Shown here: piece after piece, positions 32,745 through 44,873 of the stretch
Position numbering within the stretch: the first letter of the stretch is position 1
Layout of the letters: every line of letters starts with the position of its first letter
From: Thalassia testudinum
Lineage: Eukaryota > Streptophyta > Magnoliopsida > Alismatales > Hydrocharitaceae
Direction of reading: 5' to 3'
DNA length: 64,000 bases
NCBI GenBank assembly: GCA_037157565.1
Contig: JAZHRO010000039.1
Location: forward strand, 48,298,001 to 48,362,000
Translations under genes and position numbers: made by a program
The notes under the pieces: model-generated
Databases searched by the model: none
Seen by the model: the letters and a program-made list of their open reading frames with translations, nothing else
Told to the model about the DNA's origin: nothing

Positions 32745-33250
32745 AAAAATACTTGATGTGCTTTGATTTTTTAATAATGTAAATCATTATATTTTAATTT
32801 TTTATATATTTTAATGTAAATCGATATATTTTGAATTTCATGTAAAAAATTAAAATACAATAATTAAAAATTTTTTATTGACGTATTTTGATTTCTCACT
32901 TCTCATAGTCAATAAAAGTTAAAAAATTGATTAAAAAAAAAATAAAATGATCAAAAATCAGAATACATTATATGTTACAAAATATATTACTGGTGTACTT
33001 TGATGTTTAATCGGTATCTTACATTATGTTTATATTGTTTTATTTTATATATGAATTATTTTATAATTTTAAAAAATATATTTAATGTTGATCTCTAATG
33101 AAAAAATATAGGACAAGAAAGTCGATGACAGAGACGATATTTAAATCAGATGTACATATTAAATAAGGTATAAGAAAAATAAAATAAAATAAATAAAAAA
33201 GAGAGAATAAGACAAAGGTACGAACCCATTTGATTTATAAAAAAAAAATT
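32745..33250 (+). repeat. Dispersed repeat R2, copy 2
   Basis: Direct match of 21830-22335, including the ATCAAAAATCAGAATACAT-like block and the A-rich GAGAGAATAAG end. Confidence 0.65.
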
Positions 33251-35398
33251 AGTATACATAACTAATATATACAGTAACCTTTTGTATGTACAAAAGATGT
33301 AAATTGACTTAAAAGGTAGATATTTTAAGAAATTAAATATTTAACTTCCATACCTTTCGCAACAGAAAAAATTTAGACAGATGTACCGACATACACGCTC
33401 ATAAACATACATATATATAAAATATTATTATAATGCTTCATTCACTGCATCATATTGAAATGAGAGACCTCAGCTATCACTGTTAGTTTTAGATTCTTTC
33501 ATATAATATAAATTGAAATGTCATTGGTGTCCTCCTTTTTAAGTATATTACCACAACAACATTATGTACTTACTTTGGCAAAATAAAAACATTCTGCACT
33601 TACATTGACAATTAGTAATTATTGGTATAGATCAAAATTATTGTTGTTATATATTTAAAGAGATATTTCAATGGTTATTTGGGTTGTTGTCTTAAGAGGT
33701 GTTAACGTAAGTTATATCGATGATAAAATTCATCAGTATTGCACTTGAAGTTACAACAACGATTGTGTTATCAAGAGCTTTTAATTTCACGACCATGCTA
33801 AGAACAATGCTTATGATCACAAGTGTCCTATAATACCAACAAAAATTTCTGTTAATGTAATGTCAGATTTTTTTCCAACAAAATAATTGTTGATAAAATC
33901 TCATTATAAATATGTAAGTTATTACTTTTTCTTGTGGTATACAGTGATGTTTATTTCAGTCAATTTTGCTATCAACACAAGTCTTTAATGAATATAAAAA
34001 AATATATCATTATTACGGTGTTCTTGTGTTTGATATCTATTTTTTTATTATATATTATGTATAAATGAAAAATTTTCCTCTTATGAAATTAATGGAGAAT
34101 ATTTACTTGTAACATTAGGATTCACAGTCCTCTTCATTCAGTCCCATAACATCTGTGGTTTCTTAAATGTTTGGATCTTATTTACTCCTTGTAATCTTAT
34201 ATAGATATGAGATATGCTTTTTTGTGCAACAACATCAAGAACAAAGAAATCCCTTCTCGCTCCCTAATGTCATTATCCTTTGTTTCTTCTTCCAAGATTT
34301 AGGTTGATGAGTTGTTCAATTTGCTCTTAGTCGTATTTGGGTCGGAAGGCTTGACAGACAACTATTGCAAAGAAGTTTCCCTACAACAGCATTCTATATT
34401 GAGTGCCTACGCGTCGGCTATGAGACCATACCATGTTCATTGGTAAAACACATATGAGATGGCCTATTGGAACCTGTACTTTAGATTATTTGTAAAAAGA
34501 AAAATGTTTAATGATTCATAGCCCATTCCAAACTCTAACCAACATTATTCATTGTGTGCTTATTGTTTGGATGGAGCAGGTTGTGCACAAATGTGCTACA
34601 CCAGCAGGAGGAAGTTGGGATATGAATGGTAGATCGATATGTGTTGTTCCTAAAAGATGGCAGGCTTGCTTTAGCATGGTACATGTGGCACCTTAAATCT
34701 AACGACTTAAGACTCCATTCAACTTATAGAACACCCGTACTTATACATACATACTTTCGTACGATACATCCACAAAATAAAATCAAGTGAAAGTGAGATA
34801 AAGAGGAAGGAAACTAGAAATGTAAACCATTCATAAAACCCATGTCACATTGATATCAAAATCAAACTACCACATTTTCTATACATACAAACAACCCACA
34901 TCAATTTATGCTGTACATAGAGCTTAGTGGTTGCATGCCATCGAAGGGACACATATGCAACTATAGCAAAAAGTGGCCCTTATACAAAAAGCAAGGAAGA
35001 AAAGAGTGATTTTATACTGTTTGGCAAAAGGGGACCAAAAACTATCAACTATCCATGCCCATCATCAGGCCACATTGTACTATGCCAACAAGTCGACCAG
35101 ATCAATCATGACTCCTATGAGCTCCTTAATGCGCATATGGAGCAGCTCTTCGCATCCTTTACCTATGAAGTAAGCCTCCTCCTCCTCCTAAGGCATCAAT
35201 AACAAGATCCTAGCCAACTCCAGGTGCTCCTGCAACAGTTGGGCATGTAGCTATACTATCATGACAGCAGTCGGTGAGGGACTTACACACTTGGCATCTC
35301 ATCCTAAAAGCAGAATAAAACATAAGTATGAGCCAAGTGGCTCATCAAGGCTTTAACTAATATACTTTATTGTATTAATGACACTTACATGTAATGTG
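33251..35398. other. Non-coding, AT-rich stretch
   Basis: Short plus-strand open frames at 34511-34696 and 34927-35202 (61 and 91 codons) have no recognised motif. Nothing else is supported. Confidence 0.35.
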
Positions 35399-35419
35399 TG
35401 TATATATATATATATATAG
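35399..35419. repeat. (TA)n microsatellite, left flank of the foldback element
   Basis: A run of TA dinucleotides. A matching run lies at 35812-35828 on the other side of the foldback element. Confidence 0.9.
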
Positions 35420-35423
35420 ATAC

Positions 35424-35811
35424 AGGGAAAAAGGGAGCATACAAGTGACTTGTACATAAGTTATGTGTATGTACGGTAATATCTCCTACTATGAGTAATA
35501 TTTTAAACTAAACTTTTGGAAATTGAGATCACTATATATGAACATATTATGCATCAAATTTAAAGTCAATCCAACACTCCTAGCACCTACATCCAATAGG
35601 GCTAAATTTTGTAATATTTAGGCTGTAAAAAATGAACCCCCTTCGATGTAGGTGCTAAGAGTGTCGGATTAGCATCAAATTTAGTGCATAAAAGATTCAT
35701 ATGGAGTGATCTTAATCCCCAAATTTGCAGTCCAAAACATTACTCATAGTGGTAGATATTGCCACACCTGCATGTAACTTATATGCAAGTCACCTATACG
35801 CTCCTGACCCT
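35424..35811. mobile_element. Foldback MITE (388 bp) inserted in a TA microsatellite
   Basis: The left arm, about 35424-35600, is the imperfect reverse complement of the right arm, about 35636-35811. Paired blocks are AGGG-CA/AAA-GGAGC at the tips, GTGACTTG(T/C)A(C/T)ATAAGTTA, GGCAATATCT(C/A)C-ACTATGAGTAAT and TAGCACCTACATC beside a loop of about 36 bp. The whole unit could fold into one long hairpin. Flanking (TA)n runs on both sides resemble the insertion preference described for Micron-type elements in rice. No coding. A Mariner-like (TA-targeting) origin is also possible. Confidence 0.85.
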
Positions 35812-35828
35812 CATATATATATATATAT

Positions 35829-36079
35829 CCTAAGGTTGCCTGCGGATCTTAATGGCATACTAGAGGGGAGGAGTGAATAGTAATGAAATAGACACAGATC
35901 GATCCACAAAAATCCTTCCCATGTGAAAACCACTACCTAAGCCTCTTAACTTAGAATTTTTTCGATTAGGCGAAACTAGTTAATTCACTATCGTACCACT
36001 TGAATGAGGGTGACACAACCTCTTACAATAATCCCTTCTCTTTACGACCTAAAGAGAAGCAAAACAATAATGGATCTTC
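35829..36079. other. Unassigned stretch before the LINE, possibly an LTR relic
   Basis: Includes CTAGAGGGGAGGAGTGAATAG near 35860-35880, a word often seen in plant retroelement debris, and no coding. The LINE 5' truncation point is set near 36080 by loss of frame (stop at 36068-36070). Confidence 0.3.
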
Positions 36080-36904
36080 CCAACAACTTGGGATCTTTAC
36101 TCCTCCAAGATTTGGTGCTTGTCGAAGGATCCTATTAGCATCTCTCTTCTTTCTTCCACCAATCAGGCTCTTATGGTTGAATGTTGTGAGGGGGACTCTC
36201 CTCTTAAGATTACCGCCGTTTATGCCTCTTGTGATGCTGAGGACTGCCGCTCTCTTTGGGATTATATCACCTCCTTGGCTGAGGTTCCCCCTATCCCATG
36301 GGTTGTTGCCGATGATTTTAATTGCATTCTTTCTGCCTCGGAGAAATCGGGTGGGCTTCCCTTCCATGATTCTCAAGCGGCTCCCTTTAGGTCCTGTATC
36401 GATTTTGCTACCTTGACTGACTTGCTGATGGCAGGCTCACGGCTCTCTTGGTGCAATGGTCGTAAGGGGTTCGCTCCTATCTACAAGAAACTTGACCGTA
36501 TCCTTCTTAATGCTAAAGCTCTCCCTTTGTTTTCCTTTGGTTCTTACGTTTGTAGAAGGAACTCTGATCACTCACCCATGATTCTTTGCTCCGCTCCTAC
36601 CTCTCCCTCTAAGCCTCGACCATTCCGCTTCCAAAATATGTGTCTTAGGGACTCGTCTTTTCACTCTTTGGTGGTGGACACTTGGAGATTGGTTGAGTCC
36701 CAACAGTCTCTCGACCCCCTATCTAAAATGTGCGTTAAACTCTCTTTCCTTAAGAGGACTCTTATCCAGTGGAATAGAACGACATTAGGGAATATCCATT
36801 CCATTATTAAAGACCTTGAGATTTGTAGAGATGATGTGGACTCTAAACTTGCATCCCAATGGGATGACAATCTTTCTGCTGAGCTCATGGACATTCACAC
36901 CTAG
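36080..36904 (+). pseudogene. LINE endonuclease domain, C-terminal part
   Basis: Reads IWCLSKDPISISLL, then PWVVADDFNCILSASEK, the plant LINE APE endonuclease block (normally VVGGDFN with catalytic Asp and Asn). SRLSWCNGRKGFAPIYKKLDRIL and RNSDHSPMIL follow; the SDH motif holds the catalytic His. Stops at 36902 (TAG) and nearby TAA separate it from the RT in the same frame, so they are simple nonsense changes. Confidence 0.8.
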
Positions 36905-38520
36905 CTAGATGATGCCTAAGCAAAGCTCAATGATTTTCTCTCTCAGAAGGCTAAAGTTGATTGGATTAAAAATGCGGAGGGTAATAATAAATTCTTCTTT
37001 ACTACCATTAAAAGAAGATTTTCTAAAAAGGTTAGATCGAATCTTACCTTGTCTTTAGGTAATGGCTCTTGGGAGGTCTCTACGAACACTGCTGTTGATT
37101 TTTATAGAAACCTTCTTACTTCGGATCATGTTGCGGGTTTATCTTCGATGATTGATCTTATTCCTCCCCTGGTGACCCAGCTTGATTCAGACTCTCTCAT
37201 TTCCCCTCCTTCTCGGGAGGAAAATTTTCACATACTCTCTCAAATGCCTTCCAACCGCACTTTGGGCCCTGATGGCTTTAACATGGAGTTTTTTCGACAC
37301 TTTTGGGACATGCTTAAAGAGGAGTTGACCCTTGCGATCTCCTACTTTTTTGCTAATTGCAAGGGTCCTAAATCTTTCAACAACACGTTTATCTCCCTTA
37401 TTCCCAAAAAAGGGAACGCCACGAGCCTCTCTGACTTCTGTCCCATTAGCCTTTGCAATGTCATTTACAAAATCTCCTCTGCTATCCTGGCTAATAGGCT
37501 AGCTGGCCTCCCCCCTAGACTTATTTCTTCGGAGCAAGCTAGTTTTGTTAAGGGCCACTCTATTTTTGATCACATTGCTGCTACCTTTGAGCTTACCCAG
37601 CGCATTGACAAGGTGTTTGGCTCCAATGTTATTATTCAGCTGGATCTCCAGAAAGCTTATGATAGGGTTGAATGGAACGTCTTATTTAATATCCTTAGGA
37701 GATTTGGCTTTTCTGAGAAGGTCATTGATCTTGTTTCGAGTTTCGTACAGCATGAAGGTTCTTCCCTCCTCATTGACAGAGACTCCTCTTCCTTTTTTAG
37801 CATCTCTCGAGGCCTCAGATAAGGGGATCTTCTATCCCCTTTGTTGTTTGATCTCTTTATGGAGCTTTTCATTAGGGGTATTAAGGAATTAGCGTTCCAG
37901 GGTGACTTGGTTCCTTATTCTATTAAGCGGGGTGCCTCTCCTCCCCTCGCTCTCCTATATGCCGATGATGTTGTCCTTTTCCTCAATGGCAACGTGTGCT
38001 CGATCTCCACTCTCTCTAAGTTTGTGAAATCTTTTTTGTCTGACTTTGGCCAACACCTTAATCATCTGAAGAGTTTCTATTTCTTTGGGAAGCATTTCCC
38101 CTCTGGCAGACTTCACCGTATCCTTCAACTCATGGGGTGCCAGATAGGCTCCTTCCTTTTCACCTACTTAGGTTGCCCCATATTCCCTGGCCGAGTGAAA
38201 ATCTCTTATTTCTCCCCCATTGTTGATAAAATCAATGCCAAGTTGGCTGGTTGGAAGGCTAACCTCCTGTCCTACGCTTCAAGATTGCTCCTTATCAAGC
38301 ACGTGCTTTCCTCCATGCCCGTTTATATCCTCTTCTTTCTGGATGTCCCTAGGGCTATTATCAAAAGACTTGAGAGTAAATTTGCGGACTTCCCTTGGGG
38401 CTCCTCCAATTCTGAACATAAAAACACCATTGGGTTGCCTAGAAGCATGTCACCAAGCCCATCTCTCATGGCGGTCTTGGCATCCATGATCTTAGCCTCT
38501 TCGTTCAAGCTCTTCGGATG
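36905..38520 (+). pseudogene. LINE reverse transcriptase
   Basis: Reads VDWIKNAEGNNKFFF, then GPDGFNMEFFRHFWD, FISLIPKKGNA, FCPISLCNVIYKI and IIQLDLQKAYDRVEW: canonical LINE RT blocks in one frame. The SRGLRQGD block has TAA for CAA at 37820-37822. Catalytic YADD lies at 37958-37969. A linker with FTYLGCPI and SRLLLIKHVLSSMPVY follows. Near 38430 the frame changes, and the tryptophan of HWVAWKHV reads TAG. All catalytic residues survive but the frame is broken. Confidence 0.85.
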
Positions 38521-39222
38521 AAGAGGGTGTGGAACATCCTTTTCTCTGACTCTCCTTATACCAACTTAATGAAACATCTTTATGGCAATATCTTTGCAGG
38601 ATCTCGCCTTCTTCCCTCCCAAATTTGCAGCCTTTGGGAGGCCTTTCTCTTAATGAGGCCCTACATCCGCTGGGAGGTCCATGAAGGGACTACTGATTTC
38701 TTGATTGATGTCTGGATTGGGGATACAGATCTCAAATGTCTCCTTCCCGACCCCATTGATCCTGGCCCTATTTTCGTTAAGGATATTTTGGACCACCCTA
38801 ATGAGGTTCCCCACTTCAATCCTTTTCCTCCCAGCATTAGGTCGTGTATCCTTCGGACTTCTCTTGATAACTCTCTGGACATCCCTATACGGACCCCTAA
38901 TCCCTCTGGTTCTTTTTCTATGGCTTCTGCCTATCTCTCCTTCTTTCCCAAAGAGTGGGTGATCCCTTATATGAGAGAGATTTGGAAACTTGATTTTCCT
39001 ATCTCTATCTCTTTGTTGGTTTGGAGAACTCTTCACTTTAGACTTCCCACTGACGGTAACATCTCTAGGCTTGGTGTCAATCTTCCGTCTAAATGTTTGT
39101 GTTGCCCTTCTCACCCTGCTCAGGAATCTCTCTCTCATCTTTTCTTTGGTAGTGAGCTTGTGCACCACATCTCCAAGTGGACTTTCTCCAAGCACTTCAT
39201 CGCGTCAGTCCATCCATCCTAG
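38518..39222 (+). pseudogene. LINE zf-RVT domain region
   Basis: A 234-codon open stretch carries FLIDVWIGD, then ISLLVWRTLHFRLPT, then CLCCPSHPAQESLSHLFF, the zinc-binding module (zf-RVT) found after plant LINE RT. It is one frame off the RT because of the shift near 38430. Confidence 0.8.
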
Positions 39223-39234
39223 TTTCCCCACATC

Positions 39235-39634
39235 ATGAAGTCTCAGGCTTTATCTCGTAGAGCCAAGATTCTTAAGGGGCTTATCTCTTTTATTTGGTAC
39301 AATGTCTGGTGGGTCAGGAACAAGGCTAAAAATGAGGGCCTTACTAATCCTAGGATTAATTTTGTCCTCAGTCGTAACTTAGATAACCTTAATATGTCCT
39401 TGTGGTTTAAAAGGTATCGCCTGAAGACTTTTGTGGTGTTCTGGACTCACCCCACTGTTGGGCTCAAGGTTAATTTGTGGCTATCTTTGGCGAGCATTGT
39501 ACTTGTGTTTCTTGGGTCACGCGCAACTATAAAGGGATTTTCTTAACGCTATGCACACCAAATTTGAGCATATAGATAGAAACATTGCCTTGATTAGAGC
39601 GATTAAGCACTTCTTATCTATCACTTTGGCCCTT
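39235..39634 (+). pseudogene. LINE RNase H domain, truncated by element A
   Basis: IWYNVWWVRNKAKNEG is the usual linker. Near 39515-39634, after a frame change, the reading is RNYKGIFLNAMHTKFEHID and ALIRAIKHFL, matching plant LINE RNase H (pattern RDHKGNFLSAF...EL-A---GL). It stops dead at the LTR start of A (39635). The first catalytic Asp block is not clear. Confidence 0.6.
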
Positions 39635-41135
39635 TGATGAGCCCATATTTTTGGGCTATTTAGTTACTTAAGTGCCTAGGAATTAGATTGATATTAGTGT
39701 ATACATAGCATGTATTAAGATATAAATAAGTTAGTTTATATATATTTGCTTGTATGCATTACATATATAAATTATTTAGTATGCATTAGAATAACATGCA
39801 TTAATCTTTAGGTTACATTATATGCGTTAACATTTTATTGATGGTGTGAACATAAATAAACAAATCTTTTTATTATTATTCATTTTCTCTTCTCTGCAGG
39901 AATTTGCCGCTCCCAACGCCACCAGCTGTCCGCACTAAAACCTGCATTCAAGGACGAGCGGAGAATGTGGATCTGCTCCCGCCTCTCCATTCAAATCCAT
40001 GCAGACGGCTACAAAGGAGGAAGAATGGCTGCTGTTCAAAGGAGGCCACCACCCCTTTCCTCACTGTGCAGAGAACCTAGTTTCTCATCCTTCCCTCACC
40101 ACTGGCCTCAACTGCGGCAACGCGACTCCACCACTGTGGGGGTGTGGTGTGACAGTCTACACTGCTAATCAGAGTGCCTGCATCACCATGCTTCTTCTTC
40201 ATCAGCTCCTCAACCCTTCAGCACCCTCTGTGCACCTGCCTCTCATAGCAACCCGCGCGCGCGCGCTGCACCTCCACCACGTCAGGCGCGCGCCCACCAG
40301 CAGCTCAGTGCACGACCCCCCCCGCGCCTCAGCCCCTGCCACACACCTGTAGCAGCCGCCCTCCACTTCCAGCCCGCGCGCACCTTCCCTTTGCACACCT
40401 CATCTCCTACCACATGCACCACGCATAGCAACGCCCTCCAGTGCCATTCTCGCTCCCACCCCTCTGTGTGCGCACCTCTACCTGCGCCTCCCTCGCTGCA
40501 CCTCTGCCTGCAGCACTTGCCACGTGCCCTCCAGCAGCAAAGCGCGCAAGAGCAGCAGTGACAGCTGCCGCCGCCGCCGCTTCTCTCCTCCATCCAGCCG
40601 GCTTAGGCCATCTCACAACGCGCCGTCGCCACCGCCGGGAAGGTCTCACTCTGGCCGACCTTTTCCGAGCTTCGCACCATCAACCGTGCTTCCCCCATCA
40701 CACGTCGACGAGGGGAACGAAGTCCCCTATTTCTCTACAGTAAAGGTTCAATTAAAATTTACATTGATTGCCCTTGTCAAAGAATGAGATTTTGGTATTA
40801 ATTATTCTATTACGGTAAATTTGTGGGAGGCCCTTCTCTTCTTGGTTTATTGTGTCAATATTGGAGGATTGGTTTACTAGCTAATGCATTTTGTTTTCTT
40901 TCCTCCTATGATGAGTTGATATCAATGGCAATTTATTTTTCTTGAACATGATTTTACGTGGAATTGATATTGGTGATCTTATTGGTTCTATGTCTCCCTG
41001 TGATATGACCTGAAGTGTGGTATTATTTCAGTATTTTAGTAACTTTGATTGAAGGTTTTCCACCACATTATATACTATGACGTAGTATTTTTCTGATAAA
41101 CATCATCTCTGAAAAGAGAAAAATCCTACTGATCA
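39635..41135 (+). mobile_element. Element A 5' LTR (gypsy, Athila/Tat type)
   Basis: The 1501-bp LTR is inferred from TGATGAGCCC at the left, directly after LINE coding, and ...CTGATCA two bases before the primer binding site. The start can fold as AGCCCA-TATTTT-TGGGCT. A GC-rich part with CGCGCG runs lies at 40250-40650. No second copy is in the window, so its exact borders and target duplication (left flank CCCTT) are unconfirmed. Confidence 0.75.
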
Positions 41136-41137
41136 AA

Positions 41138-41155
41138 TGGTGCCATTGCTGGGGA
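41138..41155 (+). other. Primer binding site of element A (tRNA-Asp type, mutated)
   Basis: TGGTGCCATTGCTGGGGA matches the plant tRNA-Asp 3' end complement (TGGCGCCGTTGCCGGGGA) at 15 of 18 bases. All three differences are C-to-T or G-to-A. It lies 2 bases after the LTR, as expected. Confidence 0.85.
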
Positions 41156-42302
41156 GGCAATAGACAATAATTTCACCTGATTTTTATTTCTGATTATTTC
41201 TCGTTGCACAGTGATTTGACCAGTTGTTATCTTTTCTATGCGAGGAATTTGTGGAAGTGATAGGCGCATCTGGGAGACGACGTCGACCTTGAGCGACGCC
41301 CACACACGGGGAAGACACAGGAGACCTAGATCCCACCTTCATAGGGGATTCTCCTTTGTCACAAGTTTTATTCCTGTTTTCTCGCCCTTGTAGTAATTGG
41401 GGCTGATTTTTGGGGGTCTGTCCCCACATTCTTTAGAGGCTAGGGGCTATATTTTTGCTACTCGCATGATTCATTTTTCTACATGTTTGCCTTTAAAACA
41501 AACACAATAAAAGAGAAATGAGCTGCCTGCTTTAGGACGACCATTTAGGTATGAATGAGCAGCATCTAGATTTATTTTGTTTGCATTTGCGTGCATCTTG
41601 CATTGCTGATTGCTGGAGGAAAGGTACATGCTGTTTCTTTGCATTCTATATTGTTCACGCATGTGCATTTGAATTTAATTGTAAGACCACCTAATTGAAT
41701 TGAAAAGATCTAACAAGTGGTCACATATTTTCTTGAAAAAGGGCTTTAAGTTAAGGAGGAACACTAAAAACTAAGGACTTGAATTGAGACATTGTGCTGC
41801 GATTCAAAATTCAAAACTTAAAATTTTACGGTGTATGCACACTTGTATCTCTTGCACCACGGCACGCATTTAGACACTCCTAGGTCTTGGAACTACTAGG
41901 ACAAGAGCCCTCCTACCATTGGATTTTGAAGTGTTCGGAACTTGAGATCAAAGGTTTTGTAAATCCAAAGAGGGGGATACCCTGTCACTGATTTTTGGTG
42001 GTAGTTAAGAAGCACCGCAAAAGAACAACTTCAAAGGAAGGCTTAGGCCTACTTGCATCCTTCGATCTTCCATCTTTGGAGTTGCTCTACCATTTGAGAT
42101 TTAGGGAAGAATAACTAAGCTCCAACTAGGTCTTTTTAGGCATTTCGAAGGTCGACAATAGGCATGTAATTGATTGGGCAACTTGCTTTGTCACCTATAA
42201 TTTGAACTAAAGTCAAAAGCCTAAATTTGTAAAAACCAAACAAGTCCTGTTGAATTGTGTTTGCAGTGCATGCTTGGTAGGTGATCTCTTAGGAGACAAC
42301 TT
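41156..42302 (+). other. Element A leader between primer site and gag
   Basis: No conserved coding. Long leaders are usual in Athila/Tat elements. The first recognisable gag codons start at about 42303. Confidence 0.5.
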
Positions 42303-43760
42303 GTGTTTGATCCTGAACTTGAAAGAATCTTAAGAAGGAACATCCCAAGGAAAGAAATGGTTGGTCAAAGGAGCCTTAAGGAATATTTCATTCCAACCAA
42401 TCAAGCTGGCCCTACACTACGTAGACCTGGAGGGGACAATCCTTATGAGATCAAAAGCAGTACCATATCCTTGCTGCCCTCTTTTTATGGTACTGCTAGG
42501 GAAGACCCTTACAGGCATATAGAGGAATTCATTGAGGTCTGTTCCACGGTGAAGCTGCAGAGCGTTACTGATGACGCTCAAATGCGAACCCTCTTTCCTT
42601 TCTCCCTCAAGGACAAAACCAAGTATTGGTATCATACCCTTGATGGTATTAACACTTGGGATGCCCTGAAGAAGTACTTCCCCATGAGCAAAACAAATCA
42701 CTTTAGGAGGGAAATTATGAGTTTTGTTCAAAAGTATGGGGAAGCTTTCCATGATGCGTGGGAGTGCTTTAATGACCTATTGAGACTTTGCCCACATCAC
42801 CAGGTGCCTAAGTGACAACTGGTTGAAAGGTTCTACATCGGACTTAATGATTCGCACAAGCAGACTGTGGATGGTGCCTGTACAGGAACCTTTCTATCTA
42901 AGATTGAGGATGAAGCTTGGAACCTTTTTGATACTTTGAGTGAGAATTCTATTCACTTGAATTCTGCCCACATGGATAGAAAACCCATTCTCACGCAAAG
43001 AAAGTTGAAGGAGAATGAGGCAAGGGACACCCAGAATTTAGCCTATCAGATTCAATTGTTGAATCAAAACATGGAAAGGCTTATGTCGAGCCCAGGCCAA
43101 TTTGTATCTAACACCTCCACATCCCAAGCTTCTGAATGCTCCATTTGCTAAGGCAATACACATGCCACTGTGGATTGCCACTTGGCCTCCCAATTCCCTG
43201 AGCTTGTACTGGCAGATCTGAATGCCGCTCAAGGGTTCCGTCCTAGACCTCGTAATGACCCTTTCTCGAACACTTATAATGAGGGATGGAGGAACCACCC
43301 AAACTTTTCATGGAGACAAGGAAATGTCTCAAATTCACGGAATTATAAACCACAATCCTTTCAAAATCATAAAATGAACCAACCTCAGACCTTTGCCCAA
43401 CCAAAGACCTTTAAGATGGATGAATTGAAGGCAATGTTGAGAACTATGCAAGAAAGTCAAAGTGCCATCATCCAATCTCATGACAAGGCTATACATGAAA
43501 TGAAATCGCAGATAGGACACCTTGTTGAGGTTGTTAGACAGAGGGAAACTGGGAAGCTCCCTAGTGCTGCTGAGGAGAATCCTAAAGGAAAAGGGATTGT
43601 CTTTAGGGAGTATGCTCAGGCGGTGACTATTCTGAGGAGTGGGAAAGAAATTTTCAAACCCGATGCTCCTATAGTCTCACCCTCTGAAAAATCATCCACC
43701 TCAACTTTCACCCCTACCGGACAAGACTTGCCCAAATCTCCTCCGCTTGAAATCACCTGA
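42303..43760 (+). pseudogene. Element A gag polyprotein
   Basis: In one frame the reading has SLKEYFIPTNQAG, LLPSFYGTAREDPYRHIEEF, LFPFSLKDKTKYWYHTL, WDALKKYFPM and FNDLLRLCPHH, the Athila/Tat gag core. It continues QLVERFYIGLND after a TGA at 42813 (expected TGG). A knuckle CSIC-stop-GNTHATVDC (CX2CX4HX4C) has TAA for CAA at 43152. Near 43620-43640 AVTILRSGKE is the conserved motif between gag and protease. No methionine start was assigned; only nonsense changes, no shift, are seen. Confidence 0.85.
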
Positions 43761-44873
43761 CTGGAAGAAGTTGCCCCCATCCCACCCCTTATCCGACATG
43801 ACAACCCTTACACCCAGAGATCAAGAGTGCCCTTTCCAGAGCACTTATCCACCTCTAGGAAGGCTTCTGCTGGTTCATCTGGAGCCAAAGATAAGACGGA
43901 TGAGATCATGGAAACTTTCAAGAAAGTGCAGATTAACCTGCCTTTGCTCGAAGCTTTCAGGCAGATTCCATCTTATGCCCACTTCTTAAAGGACCTGTGC
44001 ACGAAAAAGTGGCAATCTAGGAAACAGATCCAATCAAAAGTTGTCCTGCCTGATTCTGTTAGCTCAATTGTTTAACATGGCACACCCCCGAAACTTAAGG
44101 ACCCATGAGCCTCGTACATCTCAGTGGTTATTGGTGACTTACAGATTGATGAGGCTCTACTTGATTTGGGTGCGGGGGTGAACATCCTTCCGAGCTATGT
44201 GTATGAACTTCGGGGAGGCAATCTGAAGCCTAGCCCGGTAATCCTCCAAGTTGCTGATTGATCACTTAGGACATCGCGGGGAATTTTGGAAGATGTCCTC
44301 GTGAGAGTGGAGGATTTCTTCTTCCCCGTTGACTTCTTAGTTTTGGACACTGACCCTACCAACAAGCCAACCAAGCCCTCCATCATTTTGGGCCACCCCT
44401 TCCTTGCAACTTCACATGCTTCAATCAATTGTAATACTAGGGCATTGAAAATGGGCTTTGGGAATAGGAAAATCCGGCTTAATGTGTTTGATGCTTACAA
44501 ACAAACCAGGCTTGAGGATTGTTCTCAAGTTGAGGTGATAGATGACCTGATTGAAGAGACAACCCCTGCAATGTTATGTGATGACCCCCTTCAGCATGTT
44601 ATGCTAAATGAGCATTCCCATCTCTTGGAGGAATGTGAAGGGGATATACTAGAACTTGAGGAGTTGCTGGGTGTTTCTGCTGAGTCTCTTTCCCCATCAT
44701 CTCTGCCCAAGGTAGATCTGCTACCTGAGATGGGGACATCTATTATGAAACCCTCAACCATACAAGCCCCCGACCTTGAGTTGAAATCCATCCCTGACAC
44801 TCTCAAGTACGTCTTCCTTTGTGCCAATGATACATTCCCCGTTTTCATTTCAGTTGTGCTATCTGAGGCATAG
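43761..44873 (+). pseudogene. Element A aspartic protease region
   Basis: The same frame continues past a TGA: VQINLPLLEAFRQIPSYAHF is the conserved block before the protease. ALLDLGAGVNILPSYVYE near 44155-44205 is the active site (D-[LS]-GA). GILEDVLVRVEDFFFPVDF, then IILGHPFLATSHASI, complete the domain (ILG-PFL flap block). Stops at 44073, near 44107 and near 44261 interrupt it; the last replaces Arg of ADRS (CGA to TGA). A linker of about 140 codons leads to RT. Confidence 0.85.

Larger units (their letters stand above)
36080..39634 (+). mobile_element. Plant L1-type LINE, 5' truncated, 3' cut by gypsy element A
   Basis: Contains endonuclease (C-terminal half), RT, zf-RVT and an RNase H start, the layout of plant L1 LINEs with RNase H. 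ORF1 and the first half of the endonuclease are missing, as usual for 5' truncation. The 3' end is broken at 39635 by the LTR of element A. Stops and one frame shift make it inactive. Confidence 0.85.

Noticed and set aside
35424..35811. Interpretation as a tRNA-like or miRNA gene because of strong pairing
   Set aside because: Arms of about 175 bp with TA flanks fit a MITE better; no mature miRNA evidence can be drawn from sequence alone.
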